Of a stretch of DNA of 59,390 nucleotides, positions 15,728 to 24,106 are shown one piece after another (position 1 is the stretch's first letter; each line of letters begins with the position of its first letter). Under the pieces are notes generated by a model, which saw nothing but the letters and a program-made list of their open reading frames with translations, was not told the DNA's origin and did not search any database. The translations under genes were made by a program, and so were the position numbers. The stretch is from the NCBI RefSeq assembly GCF_001552635.1, contig NZ_BCRO01000080.1, positions 1 through 59,390 on the forward strand, read 5' to 3'. The DNA is from Actinomadura hibisca NBRC 15177. Lineage in GTDB: Bacteria; Actinomycetota; Actinomycetes; Streptosporangiales; Streptosporangiaceae.

Positions 15728-16777
15728 TCAACGCCCGGCGGCGGAGGTCTCGTGCACGAAGTCGGTCAGCCGCGCCAGCACGTCCGGATTCGTGGACGGC
15801 AGCACGCCGTGTCCCAGGTTGAAGACGTGGCCCTCGGCGGTGCGGCCCCGGTCCAGGACGTCGCGCGCCCGCCGCTCCACGACCTCCCACGGCGCGAACA
15901 GGAGCGCCGGGTCCAGGTTGCCCTGGAGCGCCTTGCCCGGCGGGACGCGGTGCACCGCCTCGTCCAGCGGCACCCGCCAGTCGACGCCGACCACGTCCGC
16001 GCCCGCCTCGCCCATCAGGCCCAGCAGCTCGCCGGTGCCGACGCCGAAGTGGATGCGCGGCACGCCCAGCCCCTCCAGCTCGCGGAAGATCCGGCTGGTG
16101 AAGGGCAGCACCGACTCGCGGTAGTCCTGCGGGGCCACCGCCCCGACCCAGGAGTCGAACAGCTGCACCGCGCTCGCCCCGGCGGCGATCTGCACCTTCA
16201 GGAACGCGAGGGTGATGTCGGCGAGCCGGTCCATCAGGCGGGCCCACAACTCGGGCCGCCCGTACATCATCGCCTTGGTGTGGTCGTGGTTCTTGGACGG
16301 GCCGCCCTCGATCAGGTACGACGCCAGCGTGAACGGCGCCCCCGCGAAGCCGATCAGCGGCGTCGCGCCCAGCTCGCCCACCAGGCCGCCGACCGCCTCG
16401 GTCACGTACGCGACGTCGTCGGGCGTCAGCGGGCGCAGCACGTTCAGCCCGGCCGCGTCCCGGATCGGGTCGGCGATCACCGGGCCGACGCCCGGCTTGA
16501 TGTCCAGATCGACGCCGATCGCCTTGAGCGGCACCATGATGTCGCTGAAGAAGATCGCCGCGTCCACGCCGTATCGGCGCACCGGCTGCATCGTGATCTC
16601 CACGATGAGGTCGGGGCGCGCGCACGCCTCCAGCATCGCCACGCCCTCGCGCACCCGCAGGTACTCGGGCAGGGAGCGGCCGGCCTGGCGCATGTACCAC
16701 ACGGGGGTGTGCGGCACCGGCAGGCGGCGGCACGCGCGCAGGAACGCGCTCTCGTCAAGACCAGGGTGAACAGCCAC
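15728..16777 (-). CDS. hemE: Uroporphyrinogen decarboxylase
   Basis: Decarboxylates the four acetate side chains of uroporphyrinogen III to give coproporphyrinogen III, the substrate of the hemG product nearby. The signature VWYMRQAGRSLPEYLRVRE is complete, and the second signature lies in IGFAGAPFTLASYLIEGG. The product-binding aspartate (IFFSDIMVP) and the C-terminal HVFNLGHGVLPSTNPDVLARL are also present. I start at GTG 16777, giving 349 residues, the normal family length; the frame open to 16918 adds a stretch absent from homologues. hemE faces the DUF3000/RNase D genes, a neighbourhood common in actinobacteria. Confidence 0.96.
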   Translation of the reverse strand: MAVHPGLDESAFLRACRRLPVPHTPVWYMRQAGRSLPEYLRVREGVAMLEACARPDLIVEITMQPVRRYGVDAAIFFSDIMVPLKAIGVDLDIKPGVGPVIADPIRDAAGLNVLRPLTPDDVAYVTEAVGGLVGELGATPLIGFAGAPFTLASYLIEGGPSKNHDHTKAMMYGRPELWARLMDRLADITLAFLKVQIAAGASAVQLFDSWVGAVAPQDYRESVLPFTSRIFRELEGLGVPRIHFGVGTGELLGLMGEAGADVVGVDWRVPLDEAVHRVPPGKALQGNLDPALLFAPWEVVERRARDVLDRGRTAEGHVFNLGHGVLPSTNPDVLARLTDFVHETSAAGR

Positions 16778-16964
16778 GGCACGATCGTCCCACGGCTCGC
16801 CCGGACCGGCGCACCGGCCCGCCGGAACGCGCCCCAGACGTCCGGTGGCGGCCACCGCCCGCGCCGTGGAGAGTTCCCGACTTCCGGACACGCCGAGCGA
16901 AGTCCCGCATTCTGTCACCCGCTCATGCGAACGTGATCCGTGTCATAGCGAGGGAGGTCCCCCG

Positions 16965-17150
16965 GTGCACTGCTCCGCCTGCGACGGCGAACGTGCCTTC
17001 GAACAGCCGCCCTGCCCCGACGGGCACGGCGCCGACTGCCCCGAGCGCGTCTGCGTGGACTGCGGCTCGGCGGTCCTGGTCGGCGAGCCGCCGTCCGCCT
17101 CCCACTCCCCCGCGTCCGGCCGGACCACCGCCCAGCGGACCTCCGCCTGA
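16965..17150 (+). CDS. 61-aa zinc-ribbon-like protein
   Basis: Starts at GTG with GGGAGG 8 bases upstream. Contains CSAC near residue 3, then CP, DCPERVCVDCGS: two close cysteine pairs that could bind one zinc ion, like short zinc ribbons. The tail (PPSASHSPASGRTTAQRTSA) looks disordered. I do not know the family. It lies 31 bases before DUF3000 and may be co-transcribed with it and RNase D, which would fit a nucleic-acid role, though that is inference. It is too short and cysteine-patterned to be a random frame with such a good ribosome site. Confidence 0.6.
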   Translation: MHCSACDGERAFEQPPCPDGHGADCPERVCVDCGSAVLVGEPPSASHSPASGRTTAQRTSA

Positions 17151-17181
17151 CCGGCCCGGCCCCCGAGACGAAACCTGTGCC

Positions 17182-17853
17182 GTGCCTGCATCTCCGCCCC
17201 TGCCCCCTGTCGCCGTCCCCACCGCGTCCCCGCACCGCGCCCCGGCGCCGCCGGCCGGTGCCCCGGTGAACCCGCCGCCGTTCCAGCGGGCCCTGGACAC
17301 CCTGCGCGCCATCCTCGACGGCCCGCCGCTGCGCCCCGAGCTGGAGCTTGAGGACATGCCCGCCCCGCAGCGCCTGGCGCCCTACTCGGCGGCGCTGTCG
17401 GCCAGCGTGTACCGGGGCGACGGCCCCGACGACGCCGAGGTGGCCACCGGGCGGCTGATCGTCCTGTACGACCCCGCGGGCCGCCCGGCCTGGGGCGGCG
17501 AGTTCCGGATCGTGGCCTACGTCCGCGCCGACCTGGAGCCGGAGATCGCCGCCGACGAGCTGATCGGGTCGGTGGCCTGGAGCTGGCTGCTGGAGGCGCT
17601 GGAGCCCGCCGGGTACGCGGGCGAGTCCGGGACGATCACCCGCGCGGTGTCGGAGGGCTTCGGCGACAAGCGCGACGAGCCGTCCACCACCGAGCTGGAA
17701 CTGCGCGCCTCCTGGTCCCCCACCGGCGCCGATCCGTCCGCCGGGATCGCCGCGCACGTGGCCGCCTGGTGCGAGGTCATGTGCACCACGGCGGGGCTGC
17801 CGCCCGCCGGCGTCGCCGCCCTGCCCGACCGCCCCGGCGGCGCGGGCCGCTGA
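17182..17853 (+). CDS. DUF3000 family protein
   Basis: Protein of the DUF3000 family, found almost only in actinobacteria, typically just upstream of the RNase D-like gene as here. Recognisable parts are PPFQRALDTLRAIL, ELELEDMPAPQRLAPYSAALSA, GRLIVLYDPAGRPAWGGEFRIVAYVRADLEPEIAADE and SWLLEALEPAG. No catalytic motif is known. The start is uncertain: GTG at 17182 gives 223 residues, GTG at 17266 gives 195; both have poor ribosome sites and the first 28 residues are Pro/Ala-rich. Only 19 bases separate it from the next gene, so the two are probably linked. Confidence 0.88.
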   Translation: MPASPPLPPVAVPTASPHRAPAPPAGAPVNPPPFQRALDTLRAILDGPPLRPELELEDMPAPQRLAPYSAALSASVYRGDGPDDAEVATGRLIVLYDPAGRPAWGGEFRIVAYVRADLEPEIAADELIGSVAWSWLLEALEPAGYAGESGTITRAVSEGFGDKRDEPSTTELELRASWSPTGADPSAGIAAHVAAWCEVMCTTAGLPPAGVAALPDRPGGAGR

Positions 17854-17859
17854 GCGACG

Positions 17860-17865
17860 TACGGT
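17860..17865 (+). promoter_or_regulatory. Candidate -10 (TACGGT) before the RNase D gene
   Basis: TACGGT fits TANNNT and ends 7 bases before the GTG at 17873. The seven bases also contain AGGGGG, so the gene may use both an internal leaderless promoter and a ribosome site on the longer DUF3000 transcript. Confidence 0.4.
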
Positions 17866-17872
17866 AGGGGGC

Positions 17873-19330
17873 GTGGGTAGCACAACGTCCGAGACCGAGG
17901 CGGCCGGGGAGAACACGCAGACCGTGGAAGTGTCCGATACACGGGCGGAGCGCCCGGAGGGAGCGGCCGGAGCCGCGCCGGGTCCCGCCGGCCCCGCCGA
18001 GCAGCCCCTGCCCGAACGTCCCCTGCCCGAGCAGAGTCCGGGCGTGCCGCCCGCCGGCGGCCCCGTCGAGGGCCCGGCGGAAGGCCCGGCGGCGCAGCCC
18101 CTGCTGGAACCCGGCGAGGGCGTCCCGCCGGTGATCACCACCGCCGCGGAGCTGGCCGGCGTCATCGCCGCGTTCGCGGCGGGCACCGGCCCGGTCGCGG
18201 TGGACGCCGAGCGCGCCTCCGGCTACCGGTACGGCCAGCGCGCCTACCTGATCCAGCTGCGCCGCGCGGGCGCCGGGACGGCGCTGATCGACCCGATCGC
18301 GCTGCCCGACCTGTCGGGCCTGGACGCGGCGCTCGCCGACGCCGAGATGGTGCTGCACGCCGCCAACCAGGACCTCGCCTGCCTCGCCGAGGTGGGGCTG
18401 GTGCCGCGGCGGCTGTTCGACACCGAGCTGGCCGGGCGGCTGCTCGGCTATCCGCGCGTCGGGCTGGGCTCGATGGTGGAGAACGTGCTCGGGTTCGTGC
18501 TGGAGAAGGGCCACTCGGCCGCCGACTGGTCCACCCGGCCGCTGCCGGAGGACTGGCTGAAGTACGCGGCGCTGGACGTCGAGCTGCTGGTCGAGCTGCG
18601 CGACGCGCTCCAGGAGATGTTGCGCGAGACCGGCAAGCTGGAATGGGCGCTGGAGGAGTTCGCGGCGATCCTGGCGACGCCCCCCAAACCGCCGCGCACC
18701 GACCCGTGGCGGCGCACCTCCGGCATCCACCGCGTCCGCAACCGGCGCGCGCTGGCGATCGTCCGCGAGGTGTGGGAGGCGCGCGACCACATCGCGCAGG
18801 AGCGCGACCTGTCGCCGGGCCGGGTCCTGCAGGACGCCGCGATCGTCGAGCTGGCGTTGAAGGCCCCCAAGACGCCCGCCGAGTTGCAGGCGCTGCCGAC
18901 CATGCGGGGCCGGGGCGCGCGCCGTCACCAGACGGCGTGGTTGCGCGCGGTGTCGCGGGCGCGGGCACTGCCCGAGCGCGCGCTGCCGGAGGCCGGGTTG
19001 CCCGGCGACGGGCCGCCGCCCCCGCACCGCTGGGCCGAGCGCGACCCGGCCGCCGCCGAGCGCCTCAAGGCGGCCCGCGCGGTGGTGACGGGCCTGGCCG
19101 AGAAGCACGGCCTGCCCACCGAGAACCTGATGCAGCCGGACGCGGTCCGGCGGCTGGCGTGGACGCCGCCCGAGACGGTGTCGGCGGCGTCGGTGGGCGC
19201 GGCGCTGCGCGGGCTGGGGGCGCGCCCCTGGCAGGTGGAGCTGGTGGCGACGCCGGTGGCGCAGGCGTTCCTGCGGCTGGAGACCGAGGCCGTGCCGGAG
19301 ACCGGGGCCGGGGACGCGCCGGAGGACTGA
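17873..19330 (+). CDS. rnd: RNase D-type 3'-5' exonuclease with HRDC domain
   Basis: DEDDy-family 3'-5' exoribonuclease, expected to trim tRNA and other structured RNAs. The first ~85 residues are a Pro/Glu-rich disordered extension. The exonuclease domain (about 85-260) has all metal motifs: VAVDAERASG (Asp, Glu), HAANQDLACL (Asp) and WLKYAALDVELLVEL (Tyr, Asp). One or two HRDC-like helical domains follow, around RNRRALAIVREVWEARDHIAQERDLSPGR and ERLKAARAVVTGLAEKHGLPTENL. Length 485. Start GTG at 17873 with AGGGGG upstream. The gene ends in a duplicated stop region. Confidence 0.92.
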   Translation: MGSTTSETEAAGENTQTVEVSDTRAERPEGAAGAAPGPAGPAEQPLPERPLPEQSPGVPPAGGPVEGPAEGPAAQPLLEPGEGVPPVITTAAELAGVIAAFAAGTGPVAVDAERASGYRYGQRAYLIQLRRAGAGTALIDPIALPDLSGLDAALADAEMVLHAANQDLACLAEVGLVPRRLFDTELAGRLLGYPRVGLGSMVENVLGFVLEKGHSAADWSTRPLPEDWLKYAALDVELLVELRDALQEMLRETGKLEWALEEFAAILATPPKPPRTDPWRRTSGIHRVRNRRALAIVREVWEARDHIAQERDLSPGRVLQDAAIVELALKAPKTPAELQALPTMRGRGARRHQTAWLRAVSRARALPERALPEAGLPGDGPPPPHRWAERDPAAAERLKAARAVVTGLAEKHGLPTENLMQPDAVRRLAWTPPETVSAASVGAALRGLGARPWQVELVATPVAQAFLRLETEAVPETGAGDAPED

Positions 19331-19355
19331 GGCCGGACGCGCCGGAGGACCGAGG
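19312..19355 (+). repeat. Post-stop tandem duplication, 23-bp offset
   Basis: ACGCGCCGGAGGACTGAGG, which contains the rnd stop TGA, recurs 23 bases downstream as ACGCGCCGGAGGACCGAGG with a single change that destroys the second stop. This is the cleanest example of the post-stop duplications. Confidence 0.85.
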
Positions 19356-19402
19356 GTCCGCCGCCTCCTCTTGCGGGGGCGGCGACCGGCCCGCACAGTG
19401 GA

Positions 19403-19421
19403 TGAGGTTAGCCTTACCTCA
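19403..19421 (+). promoter_or_regulatory. Iron box (IdeR/DmdR/DtxR-type operator)
   Basis: TGAGGTTAGCCTTACCTCA matches the DtxR-family consensus TWAGGTWAGSCTWACCTWA at 17 of 19 positions. The symmetry extends outwards to GATGAGGT/ACCTCATC (19401-19423). It lies 49 bases before the efeU start, where bound Fe(II)-regulator would block transcription when iron is plentiful. Confidence 0.9.
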
Positions 19422-19469
19422 TCCCAACGCGCCGACCCCGCGGCGCGCCGTCCCCGGAGGAGCCGCGCG

Positions 19470-20333
19470 ATGCTACTGGGCAACTACCTCATCGGCCTGC
19501 GGGAGGGGCTGGAGGCCGCCCTCGTCGTCAGCATCCTCATCGCCTACCTGGTCAAGACGGGCAACCGCCGCGCGCTGGTCCCGGTGTGGTCGGGCATCGG
19601 CATCGCGGTGGCGCTGAGCGTGGCGTTCGGCGTCGCGCTGAGCGCCGCGTCCTCGGAGATGCAGTTCAAGACGCAGGAGCTGTTCGGCGGCATCCTGTCG
19701 ATCGTCGCGGTGGGCCTGGTCACCTGGATGGTGTTCTGGATGCGCGGCGCGGCCCAGTCGATCAAGGCCGAGCTGGAAGGCAAGCTGGAGGGCGCGCTGA
19801 GCATGGGCCCGGTGGCGCTGACGCTGGTGGCGTTCCTGGCCGTGGGCCGGGAGGGCCTGGAGACCGCGCTGTTCCTGTGGACCAACATCAGCAACTCCAC
19901 GGGCGGCTCGGCGCAGCCCATCACCGGCGCGCTGCTGGGCATCGCCACCGCGATCGTGCTGGGCTACCTGCTGTACCGGGGCGGCCTGAAGCTGAACCTC
20001 AAGCGCTTCTTCACCTGGACGGGCGCGGCGCTGATCGTGGTCGCGGCCGGGGTGTTCGGCTACGGCTTCCACGACCTCCAGGAGGCGGCGGTGCTGCCCG
20101 GCCTGAACGCGGTGGCGCTGACCCCGGCGGAGTTCTTCGACCAGTTCGGCCGGACCGGGCAGTGGCTCCAGACCGTCTTCCAGGGCGTGCTGAACGTGAC
20201 CCCGCGCATCACCTGGCTCCAGCTCACCATGTGGGTGTTGTACCTGGTGCCGGTGATGGCGCTGTTCCTGCGCACCGGCGGCGGCCCGGCCCGGCCGCGC
20301 CCGGCGGGCAAGACCGAGCCCGCCACGCCCTGA
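19470..20333 (+). CDS. efeU: FTR1/EfeU-family high-affinity iron permease
   Basis: Inner-membrane iron permease of the oxidase-dependent FTR1 family. Of 287 residues most lie in seven hydrophobic segments. Both REGLE iron-handling motifs are present: LREGLEAAL near residue 11 and GREGLETAL near residue 131. The ATG at 19470 has GGAGGA 8 bases before it. An excellent iron box lies upstream, so expression should rise in iron starvation. EfeU normally works with periplasmic EfeO and peroxidase EfeB; neither gene follows here, and the next gene is on the other strand, so partners must be elsewhere or absent. Confidence 0.95.
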   Translation: MLLGNYLIGLREGLEAALVVSILIAYLVKTGNRRALVPVWSGIGIAVALSVAFGVALSAASSEMQFKTQELFGGILSIVAVGLVTWMVFWMRGAAQSIKAELEGKLEGALSMGPVALTLVAFLAVGREGLETALFLWTNISNSTGGSAQPITGALLGIATAIVLGYLLYRGGLKLNLKRFFTWTGAALIVVAAGVFGYGFHDLQEAAVLPGLNAVALTPAEFFDQFGRTGQWLQTVFQGVLNVTPRITWLQLTMWVLYLVPVMALFLRTGGGPARPRPAGKTEPATP

Positions 20334-20349
20334 CCCGCACGCCCTGGCC
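20323..20349 (+). repeat. Short post-stop duplication, 14-bp offset
   Basis: CCACGCCCTGACC, holding the efeU stop, is followed at once by GCACGCCCTGGCC. Only 13 bases with two changes, so chance is possible. Confidence 0.45.
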
Positions 20350-20711
20350 TACAGGTCGGGCAGCGGGTCGCGGGGCAGGCTGTCGCGGTCGAAGACCTCG
20401 GCGTCGGCGGCGTTGAGGACCGGGACGTACTCGTCGTCCACCTCGAAGAACGCCCCGGCGAACTCGAACGACGCGCCCGACCCGGTCTCCACCGGCCCGA
20501 TCCGGGTGCCGCGCGGGTAGCTGCCCCACACGCTCTTGGGGCGGCTGCGGCTGAGCGAGCCGGTGGACAACACCGAGATCTGGGCGTCGGTGACCACGAA
20601 CAGGAACCCCGAACCGCCGCCCTGGGCCATCGCGGGGAAGATGTAGCGGATCTCGTCATCGATCCCGAGGAACTCGCGACAGCGGTCGCGCACCGGGCGT
20701 GGTACCGGCAT
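20349..20711 (-). CDS. Conserved-looking hypothetical protein (120 aa)
   Basis: A soluble 120-residue protein I cannot assign. It opens VRDRCREFLGIDDEIRYIFPA, followed by GFLFVVTDAQISVLSTG, SVWGSYPRGTRIGPVE and FEVDDEYVPVLNAADAEV. The alternation of strands with an AQISVLSTG-type turn resembles a pleckstrin-homology-like barrel, a weak impression. The product begins at ATG 20711, with GGGGAGG about 11 bases upstream. It ends 15 bases beyond the efeU stop on the opposite strand, leaving little room for a terminator. Confidence 0.65.
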   Translation of the reverse strand: MPVPRPVRDRCREFLGIDDEIRYIFPAMAQGGGSGFLFVVTDAQISVLSTGSLSRSRPKSVWGSYPRGTRIGPVETGSGASFEFAGAFFEVDDEYVPVLNAADAEVFDRDSLPRDPLPDL

Positions 20712-20882
20712 GGCCGCGGGAACACCTCCCCGGTTTCGGACGACTTAGGGCGAATTCAATCATGCCCTGAGGCGCCAGAACGTGGCCAGGGCCACACTCG
20801 GCAGAGCGCGGACCCCACGGCCACCGGCCCGGCTCTTCACACCGGCCTCTCCGCCGAGGCGTGCGCCTCGGACGAAGCCGCG

Positions 20883-21272
20883 TCAGGGCTTGCGGTGCCA
20901 GGCGCTGTAGCCGATGATCCACGCGTCGAGGGTGCCGGGGCACTCGAAGGCGCCGCCGTCGCGCAGGTGGAGGTTCATGTACCCGCCGTTGGTGATGGCG
21001 CAGTGGGTCACGTGCCGGGGCCCCGGGAAGCGCGCGCTCCCCCACTCCACGCACTCGACGTCGTAGAGCCCCAGCGGGTTGCGTATCCGGATGGCGCCGA
21101 CGTACCTCGGGTCCTCGCACATGCGGGCCGCCGCCCGCCATCCGGCCTCGGCGGACGGGGCCGCCGTGCTGATGCGCACTCCGTCGGCCGAGGCGGACGG
21201 CAGCCAGGCGGCGGCGAGCGCGGTCGCCAGCGCGCCCACGAGGGCGGCGCGGGACAGGGTCGTGGGTGTCAT
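20883..21272 (-). CDS. Small secreted cysteine-containing protein, unknown function
   Basis: A 129-residue exported protein. The signal peptide is MTPTTLSRAALVGALATALAAAWLPSASA with cleavage near residue 30. The mature domain has four cysteines (ARMCEDPRYVG, YDVECVEWG, VTHCAITNGGY, AFECPGTLDAW), likely two disulfides, and many aromatic residues. I do not recognise it. The ATG at 21272 has CGGAG 9 bases upstream; the frame open to 21356 is less likely. The short mature size and disulfides suggest a secreted binding protein or inhibitor. Confidence 0.65.
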   Translation of the reverse strand: MTPTTLSRAALVGALATALAAAWLPSASADGVRISTAAPSAEAGWRAAARMCEDPRYVGAIRIRNPLGLYDVECVEWGSARFPGPRHVTHCAITNGGYMNLHLRDGGAFECPGTLDAWIIGYSAWHRKP

Positions 21273-21392
21273 TTCGTCGCTCCGTTCCAGGTCAGGTGGT
21301 ACGGACTCCACCGTCGCCCCGCCGCGCGGGAACGGGCAATCACCTGGCAGGGACACGCCAGTCCTTGAAGGGACAACCAGCGCGTGCCCGCG

Positions 21393-22250
21393 CTACCGCC
21401 GGACGCCCAGGGTCACGCCGAAGCCGTCCTTCGCGCCTTCGAGGGGGCGGCTGATGCGGGCCGTCTCCACGCAGACGAACCCGGTGTGGCCTTCGTCGGG
21501 CACGTCGGCCATGGTGCGGGACAGTTCCGGGCCCGGGTTCCAGGCGACCGCGTCGCCCGCGTCGCGGTGGCGCACCTCGATGACGCGGTCCAGCACCGGG
21601 TCGTGGATCAGGCTGGTGTCGGCGGGCCGGGTGTAGACGCGGTCGATGCGGCCGGGGAAGGTCAGGTCGCCGTCCTGCTCGCCCTCGGTGTCGAGCACCT
21701 TGTCGAAGTAGTGGTCGCCCAGGCCGGAGACTGTGACCCCGTCGGCCGCGCCGACAGTGAAGTAGGAGTGCAGCGCGCCGGTGCTGGTGTGGTCGGCTTC
21801 GGCTTCCAGGTCGATCTCGCACTGGCGGCCCAGCTTGAAGCGGGCCGTCAGGGTGAAGTCGTGCGGCCACAGTTCGCGGGTCTGCGGGCTGCTCGCCAGG
21901 CTGAGGGTCAGAAAGGCCGCGTCTTCGTCCTCGTGGTGCGCGTCGAGCGTCCAGGCGGAGGTCCGGGCGAAGCCGTGGGACGGGCTGCCCGCCCCGCCGA
22001 ACCACGGCCAGCAGATGGGCACGCCGCCGCGCACGGCCTTCCCTTCGCGGAATGCGGAGAGCCCGCTCAGCCACAGGACGGGCCGCTCACCGGCAGGCTG
22101 CCAGGCGATGAGCTGGGCTCCCTGCAAGGTGACGGCCGCGCGCGCCTGCGGGTGCTCGACCACGACCAGCGGCAGGTCGCCGAGGCGGCGCAGGCTGATG
22201 GACGGGGTCGGCCGGTCGATGACGGGGAGGGCGAAGACGTCTTCGGTCAT
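21393..22250 (-). CDS. D-hexose-6-phosphate mutarotase
   Basis: Interconverts alpha and beta anomers of hexose 6-phosphates such as glucose 6-phosphate. The 285-residue protein has the aldose-1-epimerase-like beta-sandwich. Family signatures are present: GAQLIAWQPAGERPVLWLS, RGGVPICWPWFG, SHGFARTSAW with the active-site His, ALHSYFTVG with a second His, and late VAWNPGPEL and CVETA. The start is ATG 22250 with GGAG upstream. Transcribed alone and divergently from the chitinase gene. Confidence 0.93.
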   Translation of the reverse strand: MTEDVFALPVIDRPTPSISLRRLGDLPLVVVEHPQARAAVTLQGAQLIAWQPAGERPVLWLSGLSAFREGKAVRGGVPICWPWFGGAGSPSHGFARTSAWTLDAHHEDEDAAFLTLSLASSPQTRELWPHDFTLTARFKLGRQCEIDLEAEADHTSTGALHSYFTVGAADGVTVSGLGDHYFDKVLDTEGEQDGDLTFPGRIDRVYTRPADTSLIHDPVLDRVIEVRHRDAGDAVAWNPGPELSRTMADVPDEGHTGFVCVETARISRPLEGAKDGFGVTLGVRR

Positions 22251-22455
22251 CGGACGATTCTCCGCGCCCGGGTGCCGTCCCGTCCAACCCAGCGTGCGGG
22301 CAAGTGCCAACGTGGGAGCGGTTCCGTTGGCGAGCTCTGCCGAAGTTCCGGCGGGGCGGAGCCGGTCCGGCGCGCGAGCTGGGGTGGTTCGCCGGGGTCG
22401 CGGGGGCGAGGGTTGCCGCGAGCGGGAGCGCCGGTTACGGTGCTCTCAAATTTAT

Positions 22456-22479
22456 AGGAAACCTTACTAATAGTTTCCT
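22456..22479. promoter_or_regulatory. AT-rich inverted repeat upstream of chitinase
   Basis: AGGAAAC (22456-22462) and GTTTCCT (22473-22479) form a perfect 7-bp inverted repeat with 10-base spacing, inside an unusually AT-rich island 64 bases before the chitinase start. It is a likely operator for a regulator of secreted hydrolases. Confidence 0.5.
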
Positions 22480-22542
22480 GACGCGACCGTCTCGGGGTTC
22501 GGGGAGTACCGCAGGTCCGCCCACCGTGCCACTGGAGTGACA

Positions 22543-24102
22543 TTGCGCAGCCGCTTCGTCCTCGCCGTCCTCACCCTCCTCGCCGCGCTACTCGTCCCGA
22601 CCGCCGCCCACGCCGACGCCGCCCCGACCGCGACGTTCGCCAAGACCGCCGACTGGGGCTCGGGCTGGGAGGGCAGGTTCACCCTCACCAACGGAACCGG
22701 CACGGCGGTCAACGGCTGGCGGGTCGAGTTCGACCTCCCGGCCGGGACCGCCCTGGGCTCGTCCTGGGACGCCCAGCTCACCTCCGCCCCGCCCCACTAC
22801 ACCTTCCGCAACCAGGGCTACAACGCCTCGATCCCGCCCGGCGGATCGGTCACGTTCGGCTTCCTGGGGAACGGCCCCGGCAGCCCGCAGAACTGCACCC
22901 TCAACGGCGCGGCCTGCACAGGTAGCGGTGGCCCCGGCGGACCCGGCACCCCCGGAACGCCCACCGTCACCGGCCGCACCGCCTCCTCCCTGACGCTGTC
23001 GTGGACGGCCGCCAGCGGCACCCCCGACGGCTACCGCGTCTACGAAGGCTCGACGCTCAAGGCCACGGTGACCGGCACCACCGCCACCCTGTCCGGCCTC
23101 GCGGAGTGCTCGACCCACACCTACACCGTCCGCGCCTACGGAGCCGCCGGTGAGTCGCCCGCCAGCACGGCCGTCACCGGCACCACCTCCGGATGCGCGA
23201 CCGGACCGCTGCCCGCGCACTTCCTGACCGGCTACTGGCACAACTTCGAGAACGCCGCCCGCGAGCTCAGGCTCTCCGAGGTGCCCGCCGAGTACGACCT
23301 GATCGCCGTCTCGTTCGGCGAGGCCACCACCCGCGCGGGCGAGGTCGTCTTCCGGGTGGACCCCGGCCTGTCCACCGCCCTGGGCGGCTACACCGACGCG
23401 CAGTTCAAGGCGGACGTGGCGGCGGCGAAGGCCAAGGGGAAGAAGGTCATCCTGTCGGTCGGCGGCGAGAAGGGCGCGGTCCGCGTCGCCGACGCCGCCG
23501 CCGCGACGGCCTTCGCCGACAGCGTGCACGGGCTGATGACCCAGTACGGCTTCGACGGCGTCGACATCGACCTGGAGAACGGCCTCAACCCCACCTACAT
23601 GGAGCAGGCGCTGCGGCAACTTCGGAGCAAGACCGGCGCCGACCTCATCATCACCATGGCGCCGCAGACCATCGACATGCAGTCCACCGGCGGGTCCTAC
23701 TTCCAGCTCGCGCTGAAGATCAAGGACATCCTCACCGTCGTGCACATGCAGTACTACAACTCCGGCGCGATGCTCGGCTGCGACCAGAAGGTGTACGGGC
23801 AGGGCACCGTCGACTTCATGACGGCGCTGGCCTGCATCCAGCTGGAGAACGGCCTGCGCCCCGACCAGGTGGCGCTCGGCCTGCCCGCCGGGCCGGGCGC
23901 GGCGGGCGGCGGCGTCGTCTCCCCCGCCCTGGTCAACAACGCCCTGGACTGCCTGGCCAAGGGCACCTCGTGCGGCTCCTTCAAGCCGCCGCGCACCTAC
24001 CCCGGCCTGCGCGGGGCGATGACCTGGTCGATCAACTGGGACGTCACCAACGGCGGCGGGTTCGCCCGCACCGTCCGCCCGCACCTGAACACGCTCCCCT
24101 AG
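22543..24102 (+). CDS. Secreted GH18 chitinase with CBM2 and fibronectin III domains
   Basis: Extracellular endochitinase of 519 residues. Order: signal peptide (1-25, ending AAHA), cellulose/chitin-binding CBM2 module (about 28-128, with conserved Trp residues in WGSGWEGRF, NGWRVEFDL and the paired Cys of NCTLNGAAC), a Gly/Pro linker, one FnIII module (about 138-218, SLTLSWTAAS ... HTYTVRAY) and a GH18 barrel (about 225-519). The catalytic FDGVDIDLEN motif (DxxDxDxE, Glu near 345) is intact, as is the substrate-binding MQYYN. TTG at 22543 is preferred over GTG at 22537 because GGAG lies 5 bases upstream of it. Four bases separate its stop from the convergent gene. Confidence 0.95.
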   Translation: MRSRFVLAVLTLLAALLVPTAAHADAAPTATFAKTADWGSGWEGRFTLTNGTGTAVNGWRVEFDLPAGTALGSSWDAQLTSAPPHYTFRNQGYNASIPPGGSVTFGFLGNGPGSPQNCTLNGAACTGSGGPGGPGTPGTPTVTGRTASSLTLSWTAASGTPDGYRVYEGSTLKATVTGTTATLSGLAECSTHTYTVRAYGAAGESPASTAVTGTTSGCATGPLPAHFLTGYWHNFENAARELRLSEVPAEYDLIAVSFGEATTRAGEVVFRVDPGLSTALGGYTDAQFKADVAAAKAKGKKVILSVGGEKGAVRVADAAAATAFADSVHGLMTQYGFDGVDIDLENGLNPTYMEQALRQLRSKTGADLIITMAPQTIDMQSTGGSYFQLALKIKDILTVVHMQYYNSGAMLGCDQKVYGQGTVDFMTALACIQLENGLRPDQVALGLPAGPGAAGGGVVSPALVNNALDCLAKGTSCGSFKPPRTYPGLRGAMTWSINWDVTNGGGFARTVRPHLNTLP

Positions 24103-24106
24103 GCCG

